Source: Agreia bicolorata (GTDB taxonomy: Bacteria; Actinomycetota; Actinomycetes; Actinomycetales; Microbacteriaceae). From it: a stretch of DNA of 64,000 nucleotides. The stretch is taken from NCBI RefSeq assembly GCF_000938265.1, contig NZ_JYFC01000003.1:124001-188000 (forward strand), read 5' to 3'. The notes under the pieces were generated by a model that was not told the DNA's origin, searched no databases, and saw only the letters and a program-made list of their open reading frames with translations. The position numbers were made by a program, and so were the translations under genes. Below, in pieces: positions 9,935 through 18,253 of this stretch. Every line of letters starts with the position of its first letter. Position 1 is the first letter of the stretch.

Positions 9935-10782
9935 AGAACCCCCGCCTGCTGCCCCTGCTCGGCGAGAAGCCGCTCACGGTCGGCCCGACGCTGCTCCTGG
10001 CGCACCGGATCGGGCACCGGGGCGGCGAGGAACAGCCGCTGCGTGTACGGGTGCTCGGGGCGCGCGGTGACCTGGTCTCCGTCGCCCCACTCCACGATCT
10101 CTCCGTGGTACATCACGGCGACGCGGTGGCTGAGGTTGCGCACCACCGCGAGGTCGTGAGAGACGAAGAGGTAGGCCACGCCGGTGCGCTCCTGGATCTC
10201 TTTGAAGAGGTCCATGACCCGAGCCTGGGTCGAGAGGTCGAGAGCCGACACCGGCTCGTCGCACACGATCAGTCGCGGCTCGAGGGCGAGAGCGCGGGCG
10301 ATCGCGATGCGCTGACGCTGACCACCCGAGAACTCGCGGGGCAGGCGGTCGGCTGCTGACTGCGGCAGGCCGACCTGGTCGAGCAGAGAGAGAACTCTCC
10401 TCGATGCCTCTTTCGCCGCGATGTTCTTGACTGTCAGCGGCTCGACGAGGATCTGCTCGATCGTGAGCGACGGATTGAGCGAGGTGTACGGGTCTTGGAA
10501 GACAACCTGGATCTCGCTCGACAGCGCGCGACGCGCCCGACGATCGAGGTGCGCGATGTCGGCACCTTTATAGAGGATGGAGCCGCCCGTCACCGGGGCG
10601 AGGCCGAGCACGGCGCGACCGAGCGTCGTCTTGCCCGATCCCGACTCACCAACGAGACCGACGGTCTCTCCGGGTCGAATGTCGAGTGACACACCCTTGA
10701 GCGCCTTGAAGGGCGCCTTGCGGAACCCCTTGATCGGGTATTCGACCACGACGTCTTTGACGTCGAGCAGCAGCTCGCTCAT
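9931..10782 (-). CDS. Oligopeptide/oligosaccharide ABC transporter ATP-binding protein (OppF-like)
   Basis: 283 residues. Walker [10 protein letters not shown] (about 51-59), signature [10 protein letters not shown], Walker [14 protein letters not shown]-loop SHDLAV, and the C-terminal oligopeptide-ABC tail with the HPYTQRLF motif that distinguishes the Opp/Dpp ATPases. It energises import together with the ATPase half of the next gene upstream. The start at ATG 10782 overlaps the upstream stop as ATGA with GAAGG before it; about 58 further in-frame codons upstream belong to another gene's frame. Membership in the glycosidase operon argues that the transporter takes up oligosaccharides. Confidence 0.92.
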   Translation of the reverse strand: MSELLLDVKDVVVEYPIKGFRKAPFKALKGVSLDIRPGETVGLVGESGSGKTTLGRAVLGLAPVTGGSILYKGADIAHLDRRARRALSSEIQVVFQDPYTSLNPSLTIEQILVEPLTVKNIAAKEASRRVLSLLDQVGLPQSAADRLPREFSGGQRQRIAIARALALEPRLIVCDEPVSALDLSTQARVMDLFKEIQERTGVAYLFVSHDLAVVRNLSHRVAVMYHGEIVEWGDGDQVTARPEHPYTQRLFLAAPVPDPVRQEQRRADRERLLAEQGQQAGVL

Positions 10783-12722
10783 CGCAGGCCTTCCTTCTCT
10801 GTCTGTGCCACAACGAGCTCGCCGCGGGCTTCGCCCTCCTCGAGGATCGCCGCGAAGAGCGCTTTCGTGTATTCGTGCTCGGGGGCCGCGAAGATCGATC
10901 GCACAGGCCCGGTCTCGACGATGCGGCCGGCCCGCATGACCGAGACCCGGTCGCACAGGTCGGCGACGACACCGAAGTTGTGGGTCACCAGGATCACGCC
11001 CATGTTGAGCTCCGCCTGCAGCTCGCGCAGCAGACTGAGAACCTCGGCCTGCACCGTGACGTCGAGCGCCGTCGTCGGCTCATCAGCGATCAGCAGATCG
11101 GGGTCGCATGAGATCGCCCCGGCGATCAGCACTCGCTGAGCCATACCGCCCGAGACCTCGTGCGGATAGGCATCGAAGGTGCGCTGGGGGTTCGGGATTC
11201 CGACCCGCTCGAGCAGACCGAGGGCACGCTTGGTCGCTTCTGCCTTGCTGAGTCCGAGAACCACGCGCATCGGCTCGACCAGCTGAGAGCCGATCGTGAA
11301 CGACGCGTCGAGGTTCGACATGGGCTCCTGCGGAATGTACGCGATCTTCGCGCCACGGAGCTTGGTCATCTCCTTCTCGGTGGCGTGAGCCAGGTCTTTG
11401 CCCTCGAACGAGATCGACCCGTCGATCACGCGGCCGCCGTCGGGCAGAAGCCGCAGCACGCTCCACGCGGTCTGGGTCTTTCCCGATCCCGACTCGCCGA
11501 TCAGCCCGTGCACCTCGCCACGACGAACTCGCAGCGACACGTCGTTGACCACGACCTTGATCGATCCGTCAGGCTGGTCGTAGCCGACGGCGAGGTTTCG
11601 CACCGAGAGCAGCTCCTCGCCGAACGGGTTGCCGGTCGACGAGCGCCCGCCGTCTTCGGGGTCTGGATGCACGACCACGGGGTGCACGATCTCTCCGGGC
11701 TCCGACGCGGCCGGCTGCTCGAGGGCCAGGCGGCGCTCCTCTTCGGAGATCGTGGCCATGCCGACGGTGGAGAGGTGGGCAGCCTTAACGACGGGAGCCT
11801 CAGCTGCACGGTTGCGGTTCTTGCGGCGCTTGACCGGGCCGGCGGTTCGCTCGAGTTCGTCGCGCATGACGTTGGCGAGCAGTGTCAGCGCGATACAGGT
11901 GAGCGCGATCGCCGACGCCGGCCAGATCATGAGGTCGGGGTTCGTATAGATCTTGGCGAACGCGTCGTTCAGCATCGATCCCCAGCTGGGAACGGACATG
12001 TCGCCGAGGCCGAGGAAGTCGAGACCCGCCTGAATCGCGATCGCGATTCCCGCGATCATTGCGGCCTGGATGATGACGGGGGCGCGCACAACCGTGAGGA
12101 TGTGTCGGGAGATGATTCGTGCATCCGACAGCCCCGCGACCCGCGCGGCGTCGACGTAGAGCTCGTTGCGCACCGCCGACACCGAGGCGTAGACGAGACG
12201 GAAGAAAGCGGGTGAGAGAAGCACGCCGAAGATCGCCATCGACAGCCACATCGACGGGCCGAGCACAGCCCGGGCCGCGAGCAGCACAACGATGCCGGGC
12301 AGGGCCATGAGCAGCCCTGCTAGCCACGACGAGACGGAGTCGAACCACTTGCCGAAGTAGCCCGCGATCAGACCGGCGATAACGCCGATGACCGCCGCGA
12401 CCACGAGGGCCAACAGAGCACCGGCGAGCGAGAACCTCGTCGCAAAGAGAAGGCGTGAGAGAACGTCGCGCCCGGCCGAGTCAGCGCCGAGCGGATGCGC
12501 TGCGCCGGGAGATGCGAGAACGTCTTGCAGCGAGGCGGTGTTCGGATCGGCCGGAGCCAGCAGCGGGGCGAAGATCGCAGAGAGCACAAGCAGTCCGAGG
12601 AAGATGAGCGCGATGAGGCCCACCGGGTTCTTCAGCAGTTTGCGGAACAGCGAGACCCGAGCGGCCCGTTCTTCGAGCGCGGGAGTCAACTGGGGGTCAG
12701 GCAGGGGCATGGAGGAGGTCAC
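10779..12722 (-). CDS. ABC transporter permease-ATPase fusion (DppC-DppD-like)
   Basis: 647 residues combining two usually separate subunits. Residues about 20-285 are a DppC-type permease: an N-terminal membrane helix, [16 protein letters not shown], five further helices and the EAA-like loop ([17 protein letters not shown]). A charged, low-complexity linker (about 285-370) leads to a DppD-type ATPase with Walker [10 protein letters not shown] (about 407), signature [12 protein letters not shown] and Walker [13 protein letters not shown]. Such fusions are known in Actinobacteria. The GTG start overlaps the stop of the upstream permease (GTGA) and has GAAGG at a good distance. It should form half the membrane channel and one of two nucleotide-binding sites. 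Confidence 0.92.
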   Translation of the reverse strand: MTSSMPLPDPQLTPALEERAARVSLFRKLLKNPVGLIALIFLGLLVLSAIFAPLLAPADPNTASLQDVLASPGAAHPLGADSAGRDVLSRLLFATRFSLAGALLALVVAAVIGVIAGLIAGYFGKWFDSVSSWLAGLLMALPGIVVLLAARAVLGPSMWLSMAIFGVLLSPAFFRLVYASVSAVRNELYVDAARVAGLSDARIISRHILTVVRAPVIIQAAMIAGIAIAIQAGLDFLGLGDMSVPSWGSMLNDAFAKIYTNPDLMIWPASAIALTCIALTLLANVMRDELERTAGPVKRRKNRNRAAEAPVVKAAHLSTVGMATISEEERRLALEQPAASEPGEIVHPVVVHPDPEDGGRSSTGNPFGEELLSVRNLAVGYDQPDGSIKVVVNDVSLRVRRGEVHGLIGESGSGKTQTAWSVLRLLPDGGRVIDGSISFEGKDLAHATEKEMTKLRGAKIAYIPQEPMSNLDASFTIGSQLVEPMRVVLGLSKAEATKRALGLLERVGIPNPQRTFDAYPHEVSGGMAQRVLIAGAISCDPDLLIADEPTTALDVTVQAEVLSLLRELQAELNMGVILVTHNFGVVADLCDRVSVMRAGRIVETGPVRSIFAAPEHEYTKALFAAILEEGEARGELVVAQTEKEGLR

Positions 12723-13663
12723 GAGAGTCGCACCTTCGGGTTGAGGAAGCCTTGCAGAATGTCGATGACCAGGTTCACGACCACGACGATGACGGCGGTG
12801 ACCACGACCAGCCCCATGACCAGTGGAATGTCACCCTGGTTGGTGGCGGTGACGGCGACCTGGCCGAGGCCGGGGATGGCGAAGACCTGTTCGACGATGA
12901 CGGCCCCACCGAGCAGACCGACGAATTGCACGGCGAGAACGGCGAGGGCAGGTCCGCCCGCGTTACGCAGAACGTGCTTGTAGATGACACGATTCGCCGA
13001 GAGGCCCCGACTGCGGAGGGTGCGCACGTAGTCCTGGCGCAGAGCGTCGATGACCGATCCCCGGATCTGCTGGGCCACACCGGCGATGCCTCCGATAGCC
13101 AAGGCGATGACGGGAAGGGTGATCGATGACAGCCAGCCCGAGGGCGAGGTCGCGAACTGCACGAAGCCCGTCGGCTTGAACCAGCCGAGGTTGATGGCGA
13201 ACACGATGACCAGGCCGAGAGCGATGAGGAATCCGGGGATGGCGAAGCCGAGAACAGAGATGATCTGCACGAGCCTGTCCGGCCAGCCACGCTGACGGGC
13301 AGCCCACACTCCGAGCAGCACGGCGACGATGGCGCTGATCAGCGTTGCGCCGATCACCAGAGACAGAGTGACGGCCACCCGCGAGGAGATGGCCTGGATG
13401 ACCTCTTGACCGGTGAACCACGACGTGCCGAAGTCGCCGACGACGGCGTGGGACACCCAGTCGACGAACTGCTCGTAGAGAGGCCGGTTGAGACCCAGCT
13501 GTTGCGTCTTCTGAGCGACAGTCTCAGCCGTCGCGGTCTGGCCGAGGATGCGGCGGGCTATGTCGCCACCGCCGACGTAGAGCAGGGCGAAGGCGATCGT
13601 CGAGATGACGACGATCAGCACAACGCCGGAGGCCAAACGCCTCAGGATGAATCTCAACACCAT
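12719..13663 (-). CDS. ABC transporter permease (DppB/OppB-like)
   Basis: 314 residues with six hydrophobic segments: the N-terminal helix MVLRFILRRLASGVVLIVV is typical of OppB/DppB proteins, followed by the long periplasm-side loop and the BPD_transp_1 core with the EAA-type loop (DYVRTLRSRGLSANRVIYKH). It pairs with the permease half of the fusion gene to form the import channel. The open frame extends upstream, but the ATG at 13663 is preceded by the purine-rich AAAGG and begins exactly at the family N-terminus. It lies 97 bases after the binding-protein gene, separated by a strong hairpin. Confidence 0.92.
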   Translation of the reverse strand: MVLRFILRRLASGVVLIVVISTIAFALLYVGGGDIARRILGQTATAETVAQKTQQLGLNRPLYEQFVDWVSHAVVGDFGTSWFTGQEVIQAISSRVAVTLSLVIGATLISAIVAVLLGVWAARQRGWPDRLVQIISVLGFAIPGFLIALGLVIVFAINLGWFKPTGFVQFATSPSGWLSSITLPVIALAIGGIAGVAQQIRGSVIDALRQDYVRTLRSRGLSANRVIYKHVLRNAGGPALAVLAVQFVGLLGGAVIVEQVFAIPGLGQVAVTATNQGDIPLVMGLVVVTAVIVVVVNLVIDILQGFLNPKVRLS

Positions 13664-13706
13664 TGTTCCTTTGCGGGAATGAAGAGGGATGAAGCCGTGC
13701 AGAAAG

Positions 13707-13751
13707 GCCCCGGCGGCGCCGACAACGGAAGGTTGCCGGCGCCGACGGGGC
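13707..13751 (-). promoter_or_regulatory. Intercistronic hairpin after the binding-protein gene
   Basis: Arms 13707-13721 and 13737-13751 are complementary over 15 bases with one mismatch, around a 15-base loop. It sits between the stop of the binding-protein gene and the start of the permease gene. In ABC-transporter operons such structures commonly protect the upstream message or partly terminate, giving an excess of binding protein; here that role is inferred from position and structure. Confidence 0.55.
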
Positions 13752-13760
13752 ACCGAGGGA

Positions 13761-15278
13761 TTAGGCCTTCGGCTTGATGTTCCAGAGGTAGGGCACGGCG
13801 TTGCCGGGCTGCACAACCGCCGTGGTGTTCGCGTCGGTCACGTACGTCGACTGCGGGCGGTACCACGGGGCGAACCAGGCGTTGTCGACCAGGTACTTGT
13901 TGAGGTCCTTGGCGGCCTTGGCTGCTTCTTCTTCGGTACCGTTCTGCACGGTGGCGATATATCCATTCACCGTGTCATCCGACGTGTGGTACGGGTTGAA
14001 CGTCGCCGTGGGAGAGATCAGGAACTGGATCAGCTCCCAGTCGCCACCCTGCTGCAGCGGGATGTAGACCACGGGGTACTTCGGGGTCAGGATGTCGGAG
14101 ATGAAGTTGTTGCCGGGCTCCGTGTATTCGACGGTGATTCCGACATCCGCCAGCTGCTGCTGGATCAGCGTGAAGGTCGCCGTTCCGAGAAGGGGCGAAC
14201 TGGGCATCTGGATGGTGACACCGTTTGCGTAGCCTGCCTCGGCCAGAAGCTCCTTGGCCTTGGCCGGGTTGTAGTCGTACTCCGAGTCGAGGCTCTTGTC
14301 ATAGGCAGCGGAACGCTCCGGGAACACCTGCGTGGTCACCGTGCCGAAGCCGCTCTCTACCGTCTTCAGCATCGCGTCCTTGTCGAACGCGTAGTTGATG
14401 GCCTGTCGTACCTTGACGTTGGCGAGCGCGGGATCGACGGTGCCGTTGCGGTCCATCAAGGTGAGCCCGGCCCAGTTGAGCTCGAGGGGGTTCGCCGTGA
14501 AGCCGGAGGCCTCCATCTGCGCGACGTCGTTGTTGTTGAGGGTGTTCGCCGCGTTGACCTGTCCGCCCTTGATCGCGTTGAGCAGCGCCGTGGGGTCGGC
14601 GTAGACATTCATCACGATCTTGTCGTAGTGCTGGTTCTCGGGGTTCCAGTAGTCGGGGTTCTTGTCGAACACGTAGGAGGTTCCGACGACGGTCGCTGCG
14701 GTGTCGAGCGTGTAGGGACCGCTGCCGACGGGAACCGTCTGGATGTCGGCCGAATCGAAGGCGCTCGGCGCCTCGACGAGTCCGGCGTTCTGCGAGAGGT
14801 AGGTGAGAAGCGCCGGGTTGGAGGCCTTCATGGTGATCGTGACGGTCTTCGCGTCGGTGGCGACGGCATCCGTCATGTCGACGAGGTAGGAGGCGTTGGG
14901 GCCGGCGCCGTCGCGGAAGCGCACGAGGTTCTTGGCCACGGCCTCGGCGTCGAGCGCCGTGCCATCGGTGAACTTCACGTCGTCACGCAGAGTAAGCGTG
15001 AGCTGCGTCTTGTCGTCGTTGTACTCCCACTTGGTCGCGAGGCCGGGCTGAAGCTCACCCTTGGTGTCAGCCGTGAGGAGGGTGTCGTAGACAGCCTGCA
15101 TGTAGGGGGACTCGTTCGCCCAGTTCGACTGCGCTGCAGCGAACGTGCTCGGTTGAAGGATCTGACCGATGGTCAGGGTTCCTGCCGAATTCCCACCATC
15201 ACCGGATGCAGCTGAGCAGCCGGTCAGGCCCAGTGCGACGACGGCGGCCACCGCCGCCAATCTCTTCCATCGGAACAT
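13761..15278 (-). CDS. Extracellular solute-binding protein family 5 (lipoprotein)
   Basis: 505 residues. A lipoprotein signal (MFRWKRLAAV..., lipobox LTGC with C21) is followed by a glycine/serine linker and the SBP_bac_5 fold, with the family signature around the FTDGTALDAEAV loop (HSDG-like region) and KVRQAINYAFDK. It would be tethered to the outer face of the membrane and deliver oligosaccharide or peptide to the DppBCDF-like transporter. I chose ATG 15278 because it gives a proper lipoprotein signal; in-frame ATGs at 15299 and 15311 would lengthen the leader. First gene of the nine-gene operon, transcribed divergently from the TetR gene. Confidence 0.92.
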   Translation of the reverse strand: MFRWKRLAAVAAVVALGLTGCSAASGDGGNSAGTLTIGQILQPSTFAAAQSNWANESPYMQAVYDTLLTADTKGELQPGLATKWEYNDDKTQLTLTLRDDVKFTDGTALDAEAVAKNLVRFRDGAGPNASYLVDMTDAVATDAKTVTITMKASNPALLTYLSQNAGLVEAPSAFDSADIQTVPVGSGPYTLDTAATVVGTSYVFDKNPDYWNPENQHYDKIVMNVYADPTALLNAIKGGQVNAANTLNNNDVAQMEASGFTANPLELNWAGLTLMDRNGTVDPALANVKVRQAINYAFDKDAMLKTVESGFGTVTTQVFPERSAAYDKSLDSEYDYNPAKAKELLAEAGYANGVTIQMPSSPLLGTATFTLIQQQLADVGITVEYTEPGNNFISDILTPKYPVVYIPLQQGGDWELIQFLISPTATFNPYHTSDDTVNGYIATVQNGTEEEAAKAAKDLNKYLVDNAWFAPWYRPQSTYVTDANTTAVVQPGNAVPYLWNIKPKA

Positions 15279-15362
15279 CGTTGTCTCTTTCGGGTGCATG
15301 TAGACCCCCATTGGGCTACGTCTGGAGTGACGCTAACACGAAAAGCGAGCGATCACTAGGTT

Positions 15363-15393
15363 TTGATTGAATCGTTATTATCGCGGGTAGAGT
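15363..15393 (+). promoter_or_regulatory. Possible promoter and small palindrome between TetR gene and transporter operon
   Basis: TTGATT (15363-15368) and TAGAGT (15388-15393) are 19 bases apart, and the latter ends seven bases before the TetR ATG, so transcription could be nearly leaderless. The -35 overlaps the short palindrome GATTGAATC (15365-15373), a candidate TetR contact point. The spacing is longer than ideal; tentative. Confidence 0.3.
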
Positions 15394-15400
15394 CACCTTC

Positions 15401-16006
15401 ATGACTGTGAACGGAAAGCCCCGCGGCTCTTACAAGAAGACAGCCGAACGGCGACGCGAGATCCTGCAGGCCGGCATCGAGGTTTTCTCGACGAACGGGT
15501 TCCGCAGCGGATCGATCCGCGAAATCGCCGAACGCGTCGGAATGAGCCAGGCCGGGCTGCTGCATCACTTCTCGAACAAGAACGAGCTGCTCGCGGGCGT
15601 ACTCGAACTGCGTGACGACGAGTCCCGCCGCATCTCGAATCTCGAGAGCCCTGACGGCCTGGAGCATCTTCGCGGCCTGGTGAGAGTAGTCGAATACAAC
15701 TCGAGCGTTCCCGGGCTCGTCGAGCTGCACTGCGTGCTCTCGGCGGAGGCCACCTCGCCCGACCACCCGGCTCACAGCTACTTCGTGAATCGCTATCGAT
15801 GGGTCGTCGGCATAACGAAGGAGTCATTCGAGGGCGCCCGTGCCGCCGGCCAGCTCGCTGCGGGAGTCGACCCCGACAGCGCCGCGCGCTCCTTCGTCGC
15901 ACTCATGGACGGCCTCCAGGTGCAGTGGCTGCTCGACAAGGATTCCGTCGATATGGCCGAAGAGACGCGGCGATTCCTGCGCCCCCTCCTCACCGTGCCG
16001 CTCTAG
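15401..16006 (+). CDS. TetR/AcrR-family transcriptional regulator
   Basis: 201 residues. The N-terminal helix-turn-helix spans about 15-62 (REILQAGIEVF...SIREIAERVGMSQAGLLHHFSNKNELL), with the C-terminal ligand-binding helices typical of the AefR/BetI-like TetR_C groups. It is divergent from the nine-gene transporter-glycosidase operon with a ~120-base intergenic region, the standard arrangement for a local repressor that senses an imported sugar or its degradation product. Its last 17 bases overlap the convergent esterase gene. Ligand unknown. Confidence 0.9.
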   Translation: MTVNGKPRGSYKKTAERRREILQAGIEVFSTNGFRSGSIREIAERVGMSQAGLLHHFSNKNELLAGVLELRDDESRRISNLESPDGLEHLRGLVRVVEYNSSVPGLVELHCVLSAEATSPDHPAHSYFVNRYRWVVGITKESFEGARAAGQLAAGVDPDSAARSFVALMDGLQVQWLLDKDSVDMAEETRRFLRPLLTVPL

Positions 16007-16940
16007 CACCGTCCGCAAGGACCCCGGCCACGAAGGCTAGGTCGTCATCGGCTTGCGGAACGGCAGCGCTCCGATTGAAATGCCCATGAAGCATCCCAGG
16101 CGCCAGTCGCAGAGTAGTTTTCACGCCGTCATCGTGCGCCCGAGCAGCAAGCACCTCTCCAGACGTGCGGAGGTCGTCGTACTCGTCGACGATGACCGTC
16201 ATGGGCGGGAATCCGACGAACGAACGGTTGTCCATCGCAAGATAGGGAGCGTCGACGGCACCGTTAGCGTAAGCGGCGTACATGGATGATATGACCGCTG
16301 GAGTGAAACGCAACATGGGCGGCAGAGTGCTCGTCAGCTTCTCGACCTCAGCCGAGACTTGGAGATCGCGGTGCGCGGTCGGGTAAGCGAGGATGAGTTG
16401 CGCAGGGAGCGGCGACCGGGTGTCAATCGATTCTGCAACACTGCCCAAAACCAGGTTCGCGCCGGCACTTGCGCCTCCGAGGGCGACGCTGTCTGTGGAG
16501 ATGCTCCATCTGTGTGCGGCGGCACGGGCCCACATGAACGCTGCGGTGACCTGTCGATGAAGGGTCGGGTACCCAATGCCGGCCCCCGCCACCGCATAGT
16601 CGACTGAGATCACAACAGCAGATGCGCGTTGACATATCTCCCTGCTGAAGAAATCTCCCTCGGGCATGTCGATCGTGCCGCCGGTGAATCCTCCGCCATG
16701 CGCCCATACAAGAACTCTCTGCGGCTGCGCATCAGGTTCGTAGACCCGAATACTGAACTCTCCAGCGTCCGAGCCGATGGATTCGTCATGGTGGCGTACC
16801 GCAGGTGGGGCATACTCGTTGCCGTCGTTGAGAAATGCGAGAAGCCGCGACGCCTTCTCCGGATCAGCGAATGCTTCATCAAAAGACGTAATACCGTCAA
16901 GCAGATGCAGCTTTTCGGCAATGGTCGGGTCCAAAGGCAT
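15990..16940 (-). CDS. Alpha/beta hydrolase, HSL/Aes-type esterase
   Basis: 316 residues with the hormone-sensitive-lipase family landmarks: oxyanion motif HGGG (81-84), nucleophile S158 in GGASAG, acid D255 in the EYDDLR segment and H285 in GMLHGHF. It should hydrolyse short-chain esters in the cytoplasm, for example acetyl groups on plant sugars. The start ATG 16940 has AGAGGAG about 12 bases upstream. Three 60-base lines I counted here are 57-63 percent GC, lower than the neighbouring operon, which may hint at separate acquisition. It follows the nucleoside-hydrolase-like gene on the same strand. Confidence 0.85.
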   Translation of the reverse strand: MPLDPTIAEKLHLLDGITSFDEAFADPEKASRLLAFLNDGNEYAPPAVRHHDESIGSDAGEFSIRVYEPDAQPQRVLVWAHGGGFTGGTIDMPEGDFFSREICQRASAVVISVDYAVAGAGIGYPTLHRQVTAAFMWARAAAHRWSISTDSVALGGASAGANLVLGSVAESIDTRSPLPAQLILAYPTAHRDLQVSAEVEKLTSTLPPMLRFTPAVISSMYAAYANGAVDAPYLAMDNRSFVGFPPMTVIVDEYDDLRTSGEVLAARAHDDGVKTTLRLAPGMLHGHFNRSAAVPQADDDLAFVAGVLADGARAAR

Positions 16941-17030
16941 AGTGGGTTGTACTCCTCTTCTGTTGTGGGCTTACGCGCTTGGACATCTCGTCTGCCCGAC
17001 TGATTTCACATCTATCCGTCTATGCGGCGC

Positions 17031-17999
17031 CTATGCGGCCGCGAGCAACTTCAGCTTCGCAAAAAGGTCGTCGAACATCAGCCGCACGTCGAGACGGGTG
17101 TAGACGCGCATGTGTCGCGCATCCGACACCTCGACGTACTCTCCTGCATCGTTGAAACCGGGGGTGAAACGAACCACGTACTCGCTCGACGATGGATCGG
17201 GCTCGAATGCCGACTGCAGCGCAGTGAGCAGAACCAGCGGACTGTCGCCGGCAATGTAGGTCTCGCCGAGAAAAATGCCGTGCGCTCCCGCCATCACGGA
17301 TACCCGGGTGATCGCCCGTTCGAGATGCTCGCCGAGAGCCCCCGCTGGCGCCACGCGCGTGATCAGCTCAGCGGTCGAGAGCAAGGTCTGCCGGTACGCG
17401 TCGCGGGGAACCTGCCAGATCGGGATGTCGGAGTCACCGAAGACCACCTGCCCCGCGATGAGGTCGATGTTGAGGTTGTATTCCGGGCCGGTCGATCCGG
17501 GCGGCGCAACCGCGATCCCCTTATGCTCGGGGCCGCCGATCCACACCAGCGTGAGCCGCTCGGCGATGCGCGGCTCGAGCAGCCAGGCGCTGGCGACCTC
17601 GGTGAGCCCGGCCCCGCACGCGAGGTAGAGCGGCAGCTCGGTATCGTCGCGCATCGCCTCCGCGATGATCGCGTCGGTGGCCGCAGACCGGATGGGCGTC
17701 GCCCGATCGGCCAGCCCGACGTTCGAGCCGGCCAGCACCGGTACGCGACCGTTGAGACCGGCGAGCGCCACGACATCCTGCGCCGCACGCGCGGCATTGT
17801 CGGCGGTGACCTCAGAGGCGTCGAACGGATCACCGGGGCGCAGGTGGGAGCCGATCACGGCGCGGATGTCGACCGACGGCGAGAGCAGGTGGTGTGCAAG
17901 CTGCAGCAGTCCGTCGGGGTCGCCCGAGAAGTCGTTGTCGATGATCACGCGTGCGCGGGCGGGAACGAGATCGCGGAGTCGGGCGAGAGAGGCTGGCAT
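17031..17999 (-). CDS. Nucleoside hydrolase-like protein (IUNH fold) with variant metal motif
   Basis: 322 residues resembling inosine-uridine nucleoside hydrolases, which cleave the N-glycosidic bond of ribonucleosides with a bound calcium. The N-terminal motif reads D21-N-D23-F-S-G-D27-P-D29 instead of the usual D-x-D-P-G-x-D-D, and the later GGPEHKG region and NLNIDL segment fit the family's second half. ATG 17999 is preferred because AAGGA lies seven bases upstream; ATG 18008 and 18032 have none. It is followed 90 bases on by the esterase gene. Function could be nucleoside salvage, but the variant motif leaves activity and substrate open. Confidence 0.75.
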   Translation of the reverse strand: MPASLARLRDLVPARARVIIDNDFSGDPDGLLQLAHHLLSPSVDIRAVIGSHLRPGDPFDASEVTADNAARAAQDVVALAGLNGRVPVLAGSNVGLADRATPIRSAATDAIIAEAMRDDTELPLYLACGAGLTEVASAWLLEPRIAERLTLVWIGGPEHKGIAVAPPGSTGPEYNLNIDLIAGQVVFGDSDIPIWQVPRDAYRQTLLSTAELITRVAPAGALGEHLERAITRVSVMAGAHGIFLGETYIAGDSPLVLLTALQSAFEPDPSSSEYVVRFTPGFNDAGEYVEVSDARHMRVYTRLDVRLMFDDLFAKLKLLAAA

Positions 18000-18070
18000 C
18001 GGCGGCATCCTTGGCGTCTGGAGTAAAACCAAGCAGGTACTCGGTTTTGAAGAATTCTAGTGTGGGTCAG

Positions 18071-18130
18071 TTGCCAGTAGTTGCCAGCGCGGACTGTATG
18101 TACCGGCACACCTGTCACTACAGTCCGCGC
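18071..18130. promoter_or_regulatory. Direct and inverted repeats in the intergenic region before the thioredoxin-fold gene
   Basis: Two copies of TTGCCAG (18071-18077 and 18081-18087) are followed by a perfect 12-bp inverted repeat, GCGCGGACTGTA (18087-18098) and TACAGTCCGCGC (18119-18130), with a 20-base interior that contains TGTACCGGCACA. The region lies between two divergent genes, so it could hold operators for either; a cruciform or dimer-binding site is more likely than a terminator since no gene ends here. Confidence 0.5.
18091..18112 (+). repeat. 22-bp motif shared with 52295-52316 (copy 1)
   Basis: GGACnGTATGTnCCGGCACA followed by CC occurs here and at 52295-52316, matching at 20 of 22 positions. 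The centre, TGTACCGGCACA, is a near palindrome (the second copy, TGTGCCGGCACA, is perfect). Both copies lie in intergenic DNA upstream of a minus-strand start codon, which suggests a regulator binding site. Confidence 0.5.
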
Positions 18131-18253
18131 CGGGCACAACTGCCGCGCTCGGTTCTTCTTCAGCTTTTTGAGAGCAAGGTCGAAGCGACGCCGAAGCTGC
18201 GCTCACTAGTGTCGGTGCGTTCGTTCTGCGCACCGCCGAGGAGAGACCATCCG

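Noticed and set aside
15990-18032. Esterase and nucleoside-hydrolase genes as a toxin-immunity or defence pair
   Set aside because: Both have ordinary metabolic folds with intact or near-intact catalytic features and normal operon spacing; nothing points to toxicity.
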